Of a stretch of DNA of 64,000 nucleotides, positions 21,741 to 32,691 are shown one piece after another. How positions within the stretch are numbered: the stretch's first letter is position 1; each line of letters starts with the position of its first letter. The position numbers and the translations under genes were made by a program. The stretch lies in contig NC_037322.1 of assembly GCF_000143535.2 (NCBI RefSeq), positions 186,001 to 250,000 on the forward strand, written 5' to 3'. The stretch is from Botrytis cinerea B05.10 (taxonomy: Eukaryota; Ascomycota; Leotiomycetes; Helotiales; Sclerotiniaceae). The notes below the pieces were generated by a model. The model was not told the origin of the DNA. It made no database searches and worked only from the letters and a program-made list of their open reading frames with translations.

Positions 21741-23533
21741 ATGGCTAGCAGGAGAGGTAAATCTCTTCTTCTCAATCAGCTGAAAGTCACATATTAATCA
21801 ATATCGACAGTTTCCGCCGCGAGTGACGATGATTCAACTATCAAAGTCGCGCCCAAGAGAGAACGAGGAGGAGGCGATAAGTTATTAGGCAATATCAAAT
21901 TAAAGAAGCAGCCTCCGAAGCACAACAAGCCTGGCAATTGGAGAGAAGGAAGTATCATTGATGGTAATCTCCCCGCGACACTTCTACAACACAACTCATA
22001 TGATGAGGGGCTAATCAGGCTACAATAGTCGACGAGAAGAAGAAAGGAACAGATACGCCAAGCGCGAATTCGATTCCAAGTCCCGGTCCGGTGGTTAACA
22101 TGCTGGATGATGCCGCGCTTGAAACTTTTGCTACAGGAAGACCTTTAGAAGATGATCCCGATTTACAAGTTTGTAAGCATTGCAAGAAGAGTGTGTTAAA
22201 GACCGCAACAGTTTCGCATGTAAAAGCATGTTTGAATGCGAAGAGAGTCAAATTATTGAAGAAGAAAGAAGCGAAAGAAGCTAGGGATAAAGTCAAAAAG
22301 AAATTGGCAAACAAAGATGTTGATGGGGATGGAGATACGAAGATGGGGAGTGATGATGATGACGATGATGAGGAGAAGGGTCCGGGTGGCTTTAAAAGTT
22401 CGAAGAAGAGCGCGGGTAAAAATAATGGGGATGCGAAGGGGAAGAAGAGAAAGGCGGATGGCGAAGGGGAAAAGGGTCCAAAACAGAAGAAGAAGAAGGA
22501 AGAGCCAAAACCAAAGGCTCCCAAGCCGAAAGGTATGCATTTTCGATCTTCGAAGCTATAATCACTTTTCTTTCATATTTTGGCGAGGTAATGGGGAGTA
22601 CGGCGGAGGTAGGTAGTGGAAGCGTCGAAAAGGGTGGACGATCTGAGTGTCACCCTATACGGGTTTCACTATACGTCTCAAGAGTTCTTCTCCGACTTTT
22701 GAAGATATTCACTTTGCATTTTGATCATTTCTTTCAGTTTTATCGAAATACCCGATCATCTCAATCATGGAGACTAGACGATCAACAAGGTTACATCAAA
22801 AAGCCCTTTTAGCTAACCAATTAAACCATTTTGAAGGTCCAGTCGATGTAGAACGCCAATGTGGAGTCCTGAAAGATGGTGTTCCTTGCGCTCGCTCGTT
22901 AACCTGCAAATCGCATTCTATGGGAGCCAAAAGAGCTGTTCCTGGTCGTACCTTACCTTACGATATGCTCCTTTCGCAGTATCAGAAGAAAAATCAAGCC
23001 AAACAACAAAGTGTGTCATTCCTTTGTTTCCTTCTTTCCTTCTTTCCTTCTCCTCTTAACCCTCACCATGCTCTTCCCCAATTTAAAGATAGACTTCTAA
23101 CCTAATCACAAAAACAGAAGCAGCAATTGACGCCAATGCCCCACTTGAAGACGAAGAACTTCTAAATGGTCCTATCGACTCTGATGAAGAACTTCTCGCT
23201 GTTCAGTCCGGTCTCGCAAATTGGAATCCACAACCTTTAGTCCCACCACTCATACAATATCCAATTCAGTATCGATACAGAGATGAAAGATTATGGGAAC
23301 AATTGCACAACGCTACGAATGGATTTACATTAAATATATGTAAGGTAGTCCAGAAAGCGACGCCAACGATAGAGAACGGAGAGGACGCTTTAGGAGATGA
23401 GATAATGGGGGGAATGGGAGAGGGCGGGAATGAAAATGGGAATGGGGAAATGAGCTTGCCGGGTAGAAGACAGAGTGGATTTGCGTTGCAAAGTGCTCCG
23501 CAGAGAAAACAAAGTATGGCTGCACGGGTTTGA
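21741..23533 (+). CDS. sgf73: SAGA complex subunit SGF73 (ataxin-7-like)
   Basis: Five exons (21741-21756, 21811-21963, 22029-22532, 22837-23010, 23118-23533) give 420 residues. SGF73 anchors the histone H2B deubiquitinase module (Ubp8, Sgf11, Sus1) to SAGA in the nucleus. Two family hallmarks are visible. One is an atypical zinc finger with Cys105, Cys108, His120 and Cys124 ([11 protein letters not shown]...HVKAC). The other is a SCA7 domain at about 225-285 ([20 protein letters not shown]...GRTLPYDML). The linker between them is Lys/Asp rich and probably disordered. The C-terminal part has a [20 protein letters not shown] segment. Exon 1 codes only five residues plus one base. Intron 3 is 304 bp and contains an ATG at 22767 that reads in frame into the SCA7 exon, so a short isoform is possible. 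Splice sites are otherwise standard (GTAAAT, GTAATC, GTATGC, GTGTGT). Confidence 0.9.
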
Positions 23534-24695
23534 GTCTGCTTTACTGGATTTGTGATTTCATTACTTCATGTTCTCGGGGACACTTTTTTCTTCTAGTTGT
23601 TTCAGTCCGATTGGAACATTCACGTTCACCGTTTCCGACAGTCACTTACAAACATTCGGTTCCTTCGGTTAGGCGTTTCTTCCATCTGTAATTCGTTAAT
23701 CGATTCGATCTTCTAGATCCCGGTTCTAGATACTTCTTGGGTAGGGTGGACAGGGATGCGCTGGCTTGGATCTCTTTATAGCGATTTTTTATGGGAATGG
23801 GGGGTAGTTTGCTTTATGGGTACATCAGTACATGGAAATATGGCGTTGTCTTGGGATAAGAGGGTGGTGGGACGAATTGAGCATGTGATGCTCACTATTC
23901 ATCCAATCATAGATGTGCAAGAACACAAGTTGATTATCATGATCTGATCTGGTCCAGATAGATGATCGATGATTCACGCAAGGCGTTTTAGGAATGTGTT
24001 TATGGATGGCTGGGAGTGTATTGGATTGGGGATGTCTATTATGGGTGGGATATATCAAATATGGATAGGATAGGATGGGGTTGGATGGGGTGTTTTTTAA
24101 ATTAATAGGCAGACGAATGGATCTGGTATTCATATTAGGAAATAGGGGATAGATGAACAGAACATCCAGAATGAAATAAGAGTTTATATCTGGTTCTCCT
24201 GACTGTAGAACTGAAAAGGGGGGTTAAAATTACGAGTGATGTGAACAATCGGATGCCATACGATTATAGTATAATCATGGTTCAGACAGATCGCTTCTTA
24301 GTTCGACTATGTATTCTTGGATTCACAAGTGTATTATTTACCTAGTGCATGTAATGCATACGTATCATTCTTGCATTTGTTACTCTCGAGTTTTTGATTG
24401 TTTCTATTTCTATGCTTTTATCCCTCTAATTATCCAAGTTTTAATGGTCGTTACTTTCAAAGATTGATTTCTGGAGTGATAAAAAGGAAGGACTGGAACT
24501 TCTTTCCTGTACATTTCTCACATAGTTAAGAGATAATGAAGAGAAGGTAAACAAGTCTACTCTCTTACGAAATACTCTTTGAAACATCACAAATGGTACA
24601 TTTTGACACCGTTAATTTTAATAGTTTCTTGCTCATCAACCCCTAACGCTTCATCTTCTACCCCTCCAGCAATACGTATATACATCTACACCCAT
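23534..24695. other. Convergent intergenic region, no gene seen
   Basis: The 3' flanks of SGF73 (+) and the NmrA-like gene (-) meet here. A+T-rich sequence with GGAT/GGGT-rich stretches near 24000-24090. Open frames are short and without family features. Confidence 0.5.
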
Positions 24696-25646
24696 CTACT
24701 GCTCCAACATCTTCTTCAATGCCTCCTCTGGTGTCCCCTTCGGCGCAGCAAATTCCAGCACCTCCTTACTAGTCGTCGCAACACTGCACTCCCCATTCCA
24801 GTTCGCCTCCACCGCATGCCTCAAACTCCCAATTACATTCTTCGAATACGGCGTTTGCGCAATCATCGCATCCAACATCCCTATACTTCTATACTTCACC
24901 TCTTTCACTTTCTTCCCATCTAAATATTTCTCCACCAACTCTACAATTCCCCGCCCGGTTATATCTTCAGGCCCATTAAGCACATATTTCTTCCCATTAT
25001 GCTTCTCCACCTCCGCCTCAGAGCAAAGCAGCAATTTCGCAGCAAGCACCCCCACATCAGCCGGATCAATAATCCCCACTTTCGCCTCCTCATCCGCGAT
25101 CAAATGCAGCGTCTCGGGCACCACACCCGTGGTGCGATATTCCCGGATATACGCCGCCGCGGTATAGAGAACCATGTTCGTAAACCCATTCGGCTGCAGA
25201 CTCGTCCACTTCAAGCCTCCGGCCCCCGCAAACTCGGGCGCAGATAAAAGCGTCTCGATCGCCCAGTGACTGCGCGCGTAATAGGGGCGCGTGTCCGCGT
25301 GCACGTTCGCGGCCGTGGTACTCATGCGCACGACGTATTTCACGCCGGCGTCGCGGGCCGCGATCAGAAACTGCGATTCTTCGGAAAAATGCGTGGGTTC
25401 GGTGTGTGTGGATATGAAGACTTTCTCGATTTCGTGCGAGAGCAGCCAGGCGCTTGTGATTTCGGGGTAGGAGTATTGGAGGACTTGGACGGAGGGGAGG
25501 GTAGAGAGGTACAGGGCGGAGGGGGAGGTGGGGGAGCGGGTTAGGGCGAGGATTTTTTGCTGCGGCGGGAGGTGCGCGGAGAGGTGCGTGGTTAGGGGGA
25601 GGCCGGTGTTGCCGGTTGCGCCGATGATGAGGATTGTTGGTGCCAT
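24696..25646 (-). CDS. NmrA-like NAD(P)-binding Rossmann-fold protein
   Basis: A single exon of 316 residues. The N-terminal TILIIGATGNTG has the GxxGxxG dinucleotide loop (Gly9, Gly12, Gly15) of the NmrA/atypical short-chain dehydrogenase group. It is followed by VFISTH, then GVKYVVRMSTTAAN, and a WTSLQPNGFTNMVL block. The family's usual catalytic Tyr-x3-Lys pair is not evident (YYARSHWAIE occupies that region), in line with NmrA-type redox sensors or ergot-pathway-like reductases. A sensor or an isoflavone-reductase-like enzyme are both possible. The 5' half is much richer in C/G at third positions than the surrounding genes, so long open frames appear on the opposite strand there. I treat those as shadows. 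A perfect CGG-N8-CCG palindrome lies about 290 bp upstream. The start is the only ATG before the Rossmann strand. Confidence 0.85.
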   Translation of the reverse strand: MAPTILIIGATGNTGLPLTTHLSAHLPPQQKILALTRSPTSPSALYLSTLPSVQVLQYSYPEITSAWLLSHEIEKVFISTHTEPTHFSEESQFLIAARDAGVKYVVRMSTTAANVHADTRPYYARSHWAIETLLSAPEFAGAGGLKWTSLQPNGFTNMVLYTAAAYIREYRTTGVVPETLHLIADEEAKVGIIDPADVGVLAAKLLLCSEAEVEKHNGKKYVLNGPEDITGRGIVELVEKYLDGKKVKEVKYRSIGMLDAMIAQTPYSKNVIGSLRHAVEANWNGECSVATTSKEVLEFAAPKGTPEEALKKMLEQ

Positions 25647-26323
25647 TTCTTTGTTTGGGGGATTGGGGTTGGGGTTTAGATAGATAGATAAGTAAAGTAA
25701 AATAGAGCAAGATTATCTCAAATCCACAATCGATGACTGAAAATCAAGATGAAAATGAAAACGAAAAGCAGGACACATCGCCCTTATATACCCATCCATG
25801 CATCCATCTATCCAAACCCACCTCATCATACGTCCCCAAACCTTAATTCTCCCCCTCTCCCTCTCACTATTTTCCACATCCCGACGAACTCGGCCGAATC
25901 GATTTTAACTCCAGTGTGGAAAGCGGTCTTAAAACGGTCTTAAGACCGTCTTATCAAAGATTTGCATTACTTGAGATGAAGAGAAGCGGGCATGTTTAGA
26001 AAAATGTACCCGGTAGATAAGTTTGTCTTTTGGTTGATTGTGATGTGATTTGATATGATATGAATCGGTATGCCATCTATACATCATATCATGTTATATC
26101 AGATACTCCGTATGTGTCTAACAAATGCTATTTATTCCCGTGATAAATTGAGCTAGTAAGTAAGTAAGCACCACGCTATCCTATTCTATAGTACAATGTC
26201 TCTATTCATTTAGACATTTCGAGTCCTTTGCCTGCTCATTCCATTCCATTCCTTTCCTTTCCTTCCCATTTCCATTCCAGTCAGAAAACCTACCTCCTTC
26301 TTCCCACAACTCCCCCCAAATCC
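25647..26323. other. Intergenic region with palindromic CGG/CCG site
   Basis: This lies between the start of the NmrA-like gene and the stop of SNF5, both on the minus strand. It contains the palindrome at 25935-25948 and short GATA and CCTTTCC repeats. No gene is seen. Confidence 0.5.
25924..25948. promoter_or_regulatory. Candidate Zn2Cys6-type operator: CGG palindrome plus extra half-site
   Basis: CGGTCTTAAGACCG (25935-25948) is a perfect 14-bp palindrome. A further CGGTCTTAA half-site begins 11 bp upstream, at 25924, one helical turn away. Inverted CGG triplets with fixed spacing are the known recognition pattern of dimeric Zn2Cys6 factors. The site lies 278-302 bp upstream of the start codon of the NmrA-like gene. 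The binding protein is unknown. Confidence 0.45.
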
Positions 26324-28626
26324 TCAAGTCGTCACTTGTGCCCCAATCCTCAAATTGACCTTTTCCCTGTGTCCTTTATTCTTCAAATGCACTTCAAAAT
26401 TCCCTACTGTCGTATCTGGACCCGGCGTATACAACTTTCCTGGACAATCATGACATCTGATTCTGGGAAGATACATCCACTTAATACCCTCAGGGTTTGT
26501 ACCTGGAGCTGGAGCTGGGACTGGAGTTTCTGTTGTGATGGAAACAGCCGAGTATCGCATCATACCTTCGAAACGATCGTTGGGGTATTGTTGATGGAGG
26601 GCTGTTAGGCCAGTTGCTAGCCAGGAGGGCGGTGGAGGGGGCTGATGAGTGTTAGTTGGTATTTGGAATAGTGTGAAAGTGAGGGGAAAATGGTAGAGGT
26701 GATGAAGTGAAATATATGAAGGATATGAAGTAGAATCATGACTAAAAACCTAATTGAAAAATGTGAACTTACAGCTGGAGGAGCTTGACCAGGTATAGGA
26801 GGTGGCGCATCGATTCTACCAATCTGACCCACTGCCACAGCATTTACTGGTTGTGGAGTAGGTGCTGGTGCTGGTGTTGTTGCCAATGGTTGAGCTGGTT
26901 GAACACCGGGTGTTGATGGTGGACCCATAGATCCAGTTGGAGCAGGAGTACCAAATGTTGATGTTGCGCGAGTGACAGAAGGAGTTTGTTGATGGCTTGG
27001 ACGACTTTTGCCTAGATCTTTGACTAATTTCTTGAATTTCTCTTTGGACATTTTCAATTTCACTATTAGTGAAGGGGTATCCACAGTATCCTCGCGAGCG
27101 TCACGTCCAGATTTTCTCCCCGATATCCGAGTTTCATGATGGTGTGCTAGCATAGATTCTGGAGTTTCTGATCTTCCAATATTGGCCATTCTTTGTTGAG
27201 CAGCTGTAGCTGCTCCACGCATATTTCTGGTCCTTGCAGTACCTTGACTGACTTGGACAGCCGGTGATTCAGGATTAGAATCTTCACTATCGTCCGATTC
27301 TGATAGATCCGCACCATCTTGTCGACCAAAACCAGCACGCCTTCCTCTTCCTGATGGTACTCCTACTCGTTTGTATAATCGACTCTCTTCAACCGTTGCT
27401 GCTGCCCCAGGTAACACGGAAGAAACAACTAAAGTTCTCACTGTCCTTTGCCTATCTTTTAGATCTGGTAAGACTGGCCCTCCTCTCCTATTTACAGATC
27501 TCTTCTGCCTTCTTTGTTCTCGTGAAAATACTAAATCATGTTTCTCTAAATCTGCTTCGGTCACTTCATACAGATATGGCGCAAATTCCTTGATTTGTTG
27601 ATGTGGTCGTAATACTGAAGGTAGAGGTGAAGGTAAGAATGCTGCAACTAAATCGGCATCTTCTACTGGCCGGCCATCAAATGGATGCCCAACACCGTAC
27701 AAACTCCGTATGAACAGTTGACTTTGTTCACGTATACAATGGGCGATTGCTGTAGTGAACTCCCCGGAGAGTGACAAATCTTTGGCCATACTTTGCGCAA
27801 ACTCTTCGGGTGAATTCAATGGATTATTGATATCCCATTCGAATTTATCTTCCAATGTGTGTGGTCCAATAGTGATGTTGAGCTTGATGAGGATACGCAG
27901 CTCGTCGTTCTTGTATGCCGTATATGGTAACATTTCATCCAAGGGATCTTCCGGAAAGTAAACCAAGGGGTTAAAGTCGACGATTTGATCGTGCATTTGT
28001 TGTTGAACTTGTTGTAGTATCGGTTCTGCTACTGGAGTAATCAGACCGAAATCCGCTATAAGTTGCTTCGCGAACAACTCTGTGGTAACCGTTCGATCGT
28101 GTAAATTCCAGGTAAAAGTATCTCGAAGCTTGACCTTATCCCAATCCACATCCAACCTTATGGGAACCAACTCCTCCACTTGATCTGCCTGCATGGCCAT
28201 ATCTTTGCGCTTGATCCGCAAGGGCTTTGCTTTCCTCTTTGCGAATTTCGCATGCGAATATAATATCCTCGTTGGTCCATCGGTGAATCCATTCCCGTAT
28301 CCATTGTAACCTGTCCCATACAATCGACTTGCTGTAAAGACATCTTTGTGGTTTTTGACCAGCTCGTAGTCTTGCGCTTCGTGATGTTTGTGGAGATAAT
28401 ACGCCTTTCGTTTATCCTGGTCATCAACAATGGCAGCAGAATGAATTAAAGTGTGGTGTAAGTATTGTTCAAGTAATAGCTTATTGAAATCCGATTTCGT
28501 TCGAGGTCGATGAGTTAAAGTGGAAGACTGGGATGAATTGGGATTCGCAGACTCAGAAGGCGCAGTTGCATTAGCATTAGCTGAGGAAGAATCATCTTGA
28601 GAAGTCTGCTGAATATCTTGTGTCAT
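26324..28626 (-). CDS. snf5: SNF5/SMARCB1-family chromatin-remodelling subunit
   Basis: Two exons (28626-26773, 26641-26324) give 723 residues. The family forms part of SWI/SNF (Snf5) or RSC (Sfh1) remodellers and contacts the nucleosome acidic patch. The two tandem SNF5 repeats are clear. The first begins at about 150 (EELVPIRLDVDWDKVKLRDTFTWNL) and ends with DQIVDF. The second, at about 235-305, has ILIKLNITIGPHTLEDKFEWDI and closes with QLFIRSLYGVGH. Downstream are a basic patch, a Ser/Asp patch and a Pro/Thr/Ala-rich linker. Exon 2 carries a conserved-looking end with PRIRCHDCPGKLYTPGP and HLKNKGHREKV, whose CxxC...HxxxxxH spacing resembles a small zinc-binding fold. The 131-bp intron has a GTAAGT donor, CTAAC branch and ATCAG acceptor. 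Reading through it would end in an unrelated hydrophobic tail. Snf5 is favoured over Sfh1 by length and tail, but the paralogue call is inference. Confidence 0.88.
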
Positions 28627-29778
28627 AGCGAAAACATTCGCGACAACTATGCGACGAATCTGAGAAGATAAATGGAAGAATTTGGTTAGTGGAAAGTGGA
28701 TTTAATTATCAATAATACACAATAATGAGTCTCATAATCGCGAACCGTCAAACTCGCGACAGGACAATATGTGTATGTACACACACTAATACACGAGGCG
28801 TGAGGAGAGCGGCGTGAGGAGAGAAGACTGAGGCGTGAGATTAGTGATGCTTGCTTGCTTGATTGTGGTGATGGTTTGTAAAGTGCTCCATAGTGCAGTT
28901 CTACGGTGGACTGGAAGGAATAGTGGAGGATTGAGCGTGATTAGTCATCATCCACCCTGTTGATCTTGATAGCTATGCCTACCTAGGGAGGGATTCCTTA
29001 GATTGATACTCGAGTGCCTCGTATATCGTATGTCGACAAACACAACACGCACACAACCCGCAGACACAACGAGGAGATGGGATTTGGGGGAGCTGTGTTT
29101 ATTGTATTGTTGTTTGTTAGTTGTTAGTTGTTAGTTGCTAGTTAGCTGGAGTGTCGCTCCGCTGGCCCTCTGGGAGCCACTGCCGTGGAGGCAGACTAAG
29201 TGGAAAAAGTGTCTAGGGAGGTAAACAACAATGGAATGGCGATCCAATACTAGATAGGTACAAGCTCTCAGAAGCTGCCGTGCGGGCCGCTGCCTCCCCG
29301 AACAGATTCATGGTGGGAGGGAATGAATACATCGCAGCTCGTTGAGTCGATCGACGCAGCAGAGCATTCTTGTATGTATGTGAAGACTGAAAAATCCACA
29401 CATTATGCAACCGTCGTCAATCATCGTCAAGTACATCAGGTACAGCAGGCACATCAAGTATCTACTCAGGTCTATCGTGTGATAAAATAATTGCAGTTCT
29501 ACCAGGACTGTTGCCGTCGAGAGCAGAAACTCGAAGCAAAGGCAGGCACAGGCATATGGAGATGAAGCTCGGTGAGGTCACCACCAAGCGAAACAAAGCC
29601 CACACAATCCTTAATCCTTCCAAGCGTTAAAGTGCCTGGATCCTCTACCTTTGACTTTTAACTTGTGAGGGGAAAATAAGAAAACATTGTTTTTGCATTT
29701 CTAAACTTTACAACAACAACAACAAATCTCAATCCCATCTCTTTGCATATTTCAGCATCTCACAAGAATATCGCAATT
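28627..29778. other. Divergent intergenic region SNF5 / EBP1-like
   Basis: Both promoters lie here. The stretch contains a TTAGTTG-type short repeat near 29113-29145, immediately followed by copy B of the 44-bp element (29155-29198). A GGCGTGAGGAGAG direct repeat occurs near 28800. No gene is seen. Confidence 0.5.
29155..29198 (-). repeat. 44-bp dispersed element, copy B (inverted)
   Basis: The reverse complement of this stretch matches copy A at 6857-6900, with 22 and 15 identical bases at the two ends and a variable 7-base centre. It sits about 580 bp upstream of the EBP1-like start and about 530 bp upstream of the SNF5 start, so both copies lie in divergent promoter regions. Confidence 0.8.
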
Positions 29779-31261
29779 ATGGCCGATAAGAAGGAAGAAC
29801 CCCAAGAGATTGGTAAGTTACCGTTTCTTCCTCGTTCACATCAACTGCATCCATCTTTGTTGATGTTGGCGAGTTGGTGAGCAAAATAGACCCCGCCATT
29901 GCGACTCGAATGATATACAGGAATCTGCACTGCCAGCACGAAAACAGCACAAGAAATCAATTGACTAACAGTATCAACGATTGGTAGATTACTCTCTCAA
30001 CAACCCCGACACCCTCACCAAATACAAGAATGCTGCTACAATCTCCCAAAAGGTTTTGAAGGATGTTACTGCCTTGTGTGTGGCTGGTGAGAAAATTGTG
30101 ACCATTTGCGAGAAGGGTGACAAGCTTCTCGAGGAAGAGATCGCAAAGGTTTACCGAGGAAAGAAGATGGTCAAGGGTAAGAATACATTTCTATTGCTCA
30201 TGCTAATCTAACTAACAGCCAAAAAGGTATTGCCCATCCAACCACCGTTTCTCCTTCAGCTTTCGTAACACCTTATACCCCTCTTACCTCGGACGAAGCC
30301 GAAGCAAGCGTTGTTCTCAAAGAAGGCGAAGCTATCAAGATTCAACTCGGTGCACAAATCGATGGATTTGGAACAATTGTTTGTGATACCATTGTCATTC
30401 CTTCTGCCGACCACGCAAACGGAGAGATCAGTGGAAGAGATGCGGACCTTTTGTTGGCGACACACTACGCAAACGAGCTTTTGTTACGTTTAATGGTTCC
30501 CCCTGGATTGGTTCCAGTTGGTACAGAGGAGGAGCAAAAGAAGGCAGCAGCTATCAAAGCTCCTACTCAAGCTAAGATTACCAGCTTACTCGAGAAGTTG
30601 GTTAAGAGTTACGACTGTAACTTGGTCGAGCACACCACCTCTTGGCAATTCGAGCGCAACGAAATTGAAGGAAAGAAGAAGATCATTCTTGCTCCAGGAG
30701 ACGGTACAAGAGGTGATGGTACCCCAGATGTTGGCGAGGTTTGGGGTGTCGAGATGGGCGTTTCTCTTGGCTCTGGAAAGATTAAGAACTTCGAGAACAG
30801 AACCACTCTTCATCGTCGTACCAACCTTACATACGCCTTGAAGCGACCAAGTTCCAGAGCGATTATGAATGAGGTTGTGAAGAAGTTCGGCACCTTCCCA
30901 TTCAGTTTGAGACAATTAGAATCCGAACGGGATGCTAAGGTCGGTGTTGTCGAGTGTGTACGTGGAAACGTTTTCAGACAATACGAAGTTGTTGGAGACA
31001 AGGACAGCGAGGCAGTCGGAAGATTATTGACCACAATTGGTAAGCAGACGATGAATCACCTATCTTTGAAACATTTGACTAACATGTCTAGCAATTACCA
31101 AAAACGGTTTACAAAAGATTGCCTCGCCACCCGAGCCAGATCTTAGCAAGTTCAAGACTGATAAGAAGATCACCGACGAAGAGATCCTTAAGATTTTGGA
31201 GCAACCTTTGGCCAAGGATAAGAAGAAGAAGGCTGCTAAGAAGCCTGCTGCAACAGAGTAA
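29779..31261 (+). CDS. EBP1/PA2G4-like (Cdb4-type) M24-fold protein
   Basis: Four exons (29779-29812, 29988-30176, 30227-31039, 31092-31261) give 401 residues. This is the proliferation-associated/curved-DNA-binding group of the methionine-aminopeptidase (M24) fold. Members bind ribosomes and nucleic acids and lack peptidase activity because metal ligands are lost. Support: a DYSLNNPDTLTKYKNAA start, a helix ending in CEKGDKLLEEE, AHPTTVSPSAFVTPYTPL, and GEAIKIQLGAQIDGFGT. A lysine-rich C-terminus (AKDKKKKAAKKPAATE) follows, as in PA2G4. The active-site region reads IQLGAQIDGF, where peptidases carry a DxG metal pair, so the molecule is probably non-catalytic. Exon 1 is 34 bp and the first intron 175 bp. 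The others are about 50 bp, with GTAAGA and GTAAGC donors. Localisation (nucleus/nucleolus, ribosome) is known for the family and inferred here. Confidence 0.9.
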
Positions 31262-32691
31262 ATAGGTAGATCGAGAACGCGCACGTGATGGGACAGAGGT
31301 GACAATTGAATCAATTGAAAGTTACCAAACGATGTGTTTCATGAATTACTTTGAATGTCTGCTCTTCTCATATTTACGTATCTTGCTGCCGACACTGCTT
31401 CATAAAGGCTTGTCAAGCATTTCACTGTTCTTACCTCATTCATTGTTGTCATTGGGAAGAGCGAGTGATGTTATGTTGTAACTCGGGTCTGCATCCCATA
31501 GGAAGATTCATCAGGCAGTTGGAAACTTCTCAAACCCAGAGATATGCAGCAATTATATGAGTATCGAAATAACGGTGCAAGTGAATTCAATCATCGGTTC
31601 TTGCGTGTTTTCATAACTCTCACCTAAGTGAAGTGAAGTGACGTGTAAATCGGTACAGTGCCTTCTTTTTTGAATACTCGGTTAGGATTCAATAGGTTGA
31701 AGGCAAAGCCCAGAAATTACCTGCCTAGTGTTCCTTTACCTTTTTCGCTTGCCATCTTCGTCTTCAAGATCAACAACCAAATGATTCTCCTCAACAACCT
31801 TTCCAACTGCACATTCTCATTGATTCCATCAAAGACGGTCGGAGAAAATTCAAACGAAAGGCGCTTGCAGCCACTTCGTGCCGCCCTATCCATCTAGCAG
31901 CGCACTTAAGCGATTTGCTCTCTCTGGGTCATCAATTGATTTCATCTTGGTATCGATAAGAGCAAGAAGGCTATTCAATTCACCACGTTCTCCCTCTTCC
32001 TCTTCCTCTTCCACTTCTCCACTTGCTCTGCCTCTACCTTTTCTTCTTCTTGCTCTCCTTCAGCATATTGTTTCTATTTCGCCACTTTCACGTAGCAACG
32101 AACAAATAAGGTATTTTGTCTCTTCGTCTCCGATGTTGTCTCCTACCCCTCTTTTCATTCATTATTTCACGGTACCGTGTCTCTTCACATGATACGAGTA
32201 CGGCACGAGAAAACTTTACGCGATTGATCACCTTTCAAATAGGAGGATACCTCTTCTTCAATAAGGTCTCTTTTCGTCGAAAAGATCATCTATCAGAATC
32301 GTTTATTGATTCTTCTCTGGTATTTAGGAGTTCTATGACCTTTTGAAAAGGACAATAGGTTTATATTCGACATTTGCCTTTCGTTGTTTCGCGCACTTAA
32401 AGTAACTCAACGATTTCGGCTCTCAAGGGGCGCTAGCTAAGGGATTTCATCTCGAAGCGAGAACTTGACTTTCTTTCCCTCTCAAATCAATCATACCACG
32501 ATAATTCAACGCGTACATATCCCTTGAAAACAACGTTGGGGAACATTTATATGATTGCGAATTGAAGAGAAGTATATGAAATCCATTTAAATTATATAAT
32601 CACTTAACTAACAATTCATTAGTTGTATTGGGACTGCCATCGCAATTGATAGGAGTCGGGTCGGTCGCAGGAGGCGACGAGCGAGGAAGCT
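31262..32691. other. Intergenic region with pyrimidine-rich leader
   Basis: 1.4 kb between two plus-strand genes. The middle (about 31975-32070) is strongly CT rich with TCCTCT units, as in many fungal 5' leaders. Several short open frames could act as upstream ORFs if transcribed, but none is supported as a gene. Confidence 0.45.

Noticed and set aside
25090..25710. 206-codon minus-strand frame rich in Arg/Pro/His overlapping the NmrA-like gene
   Set aside because: It is a frame-shifted shadow of a C/G-rich coding region; the composition is typical of such shadows.
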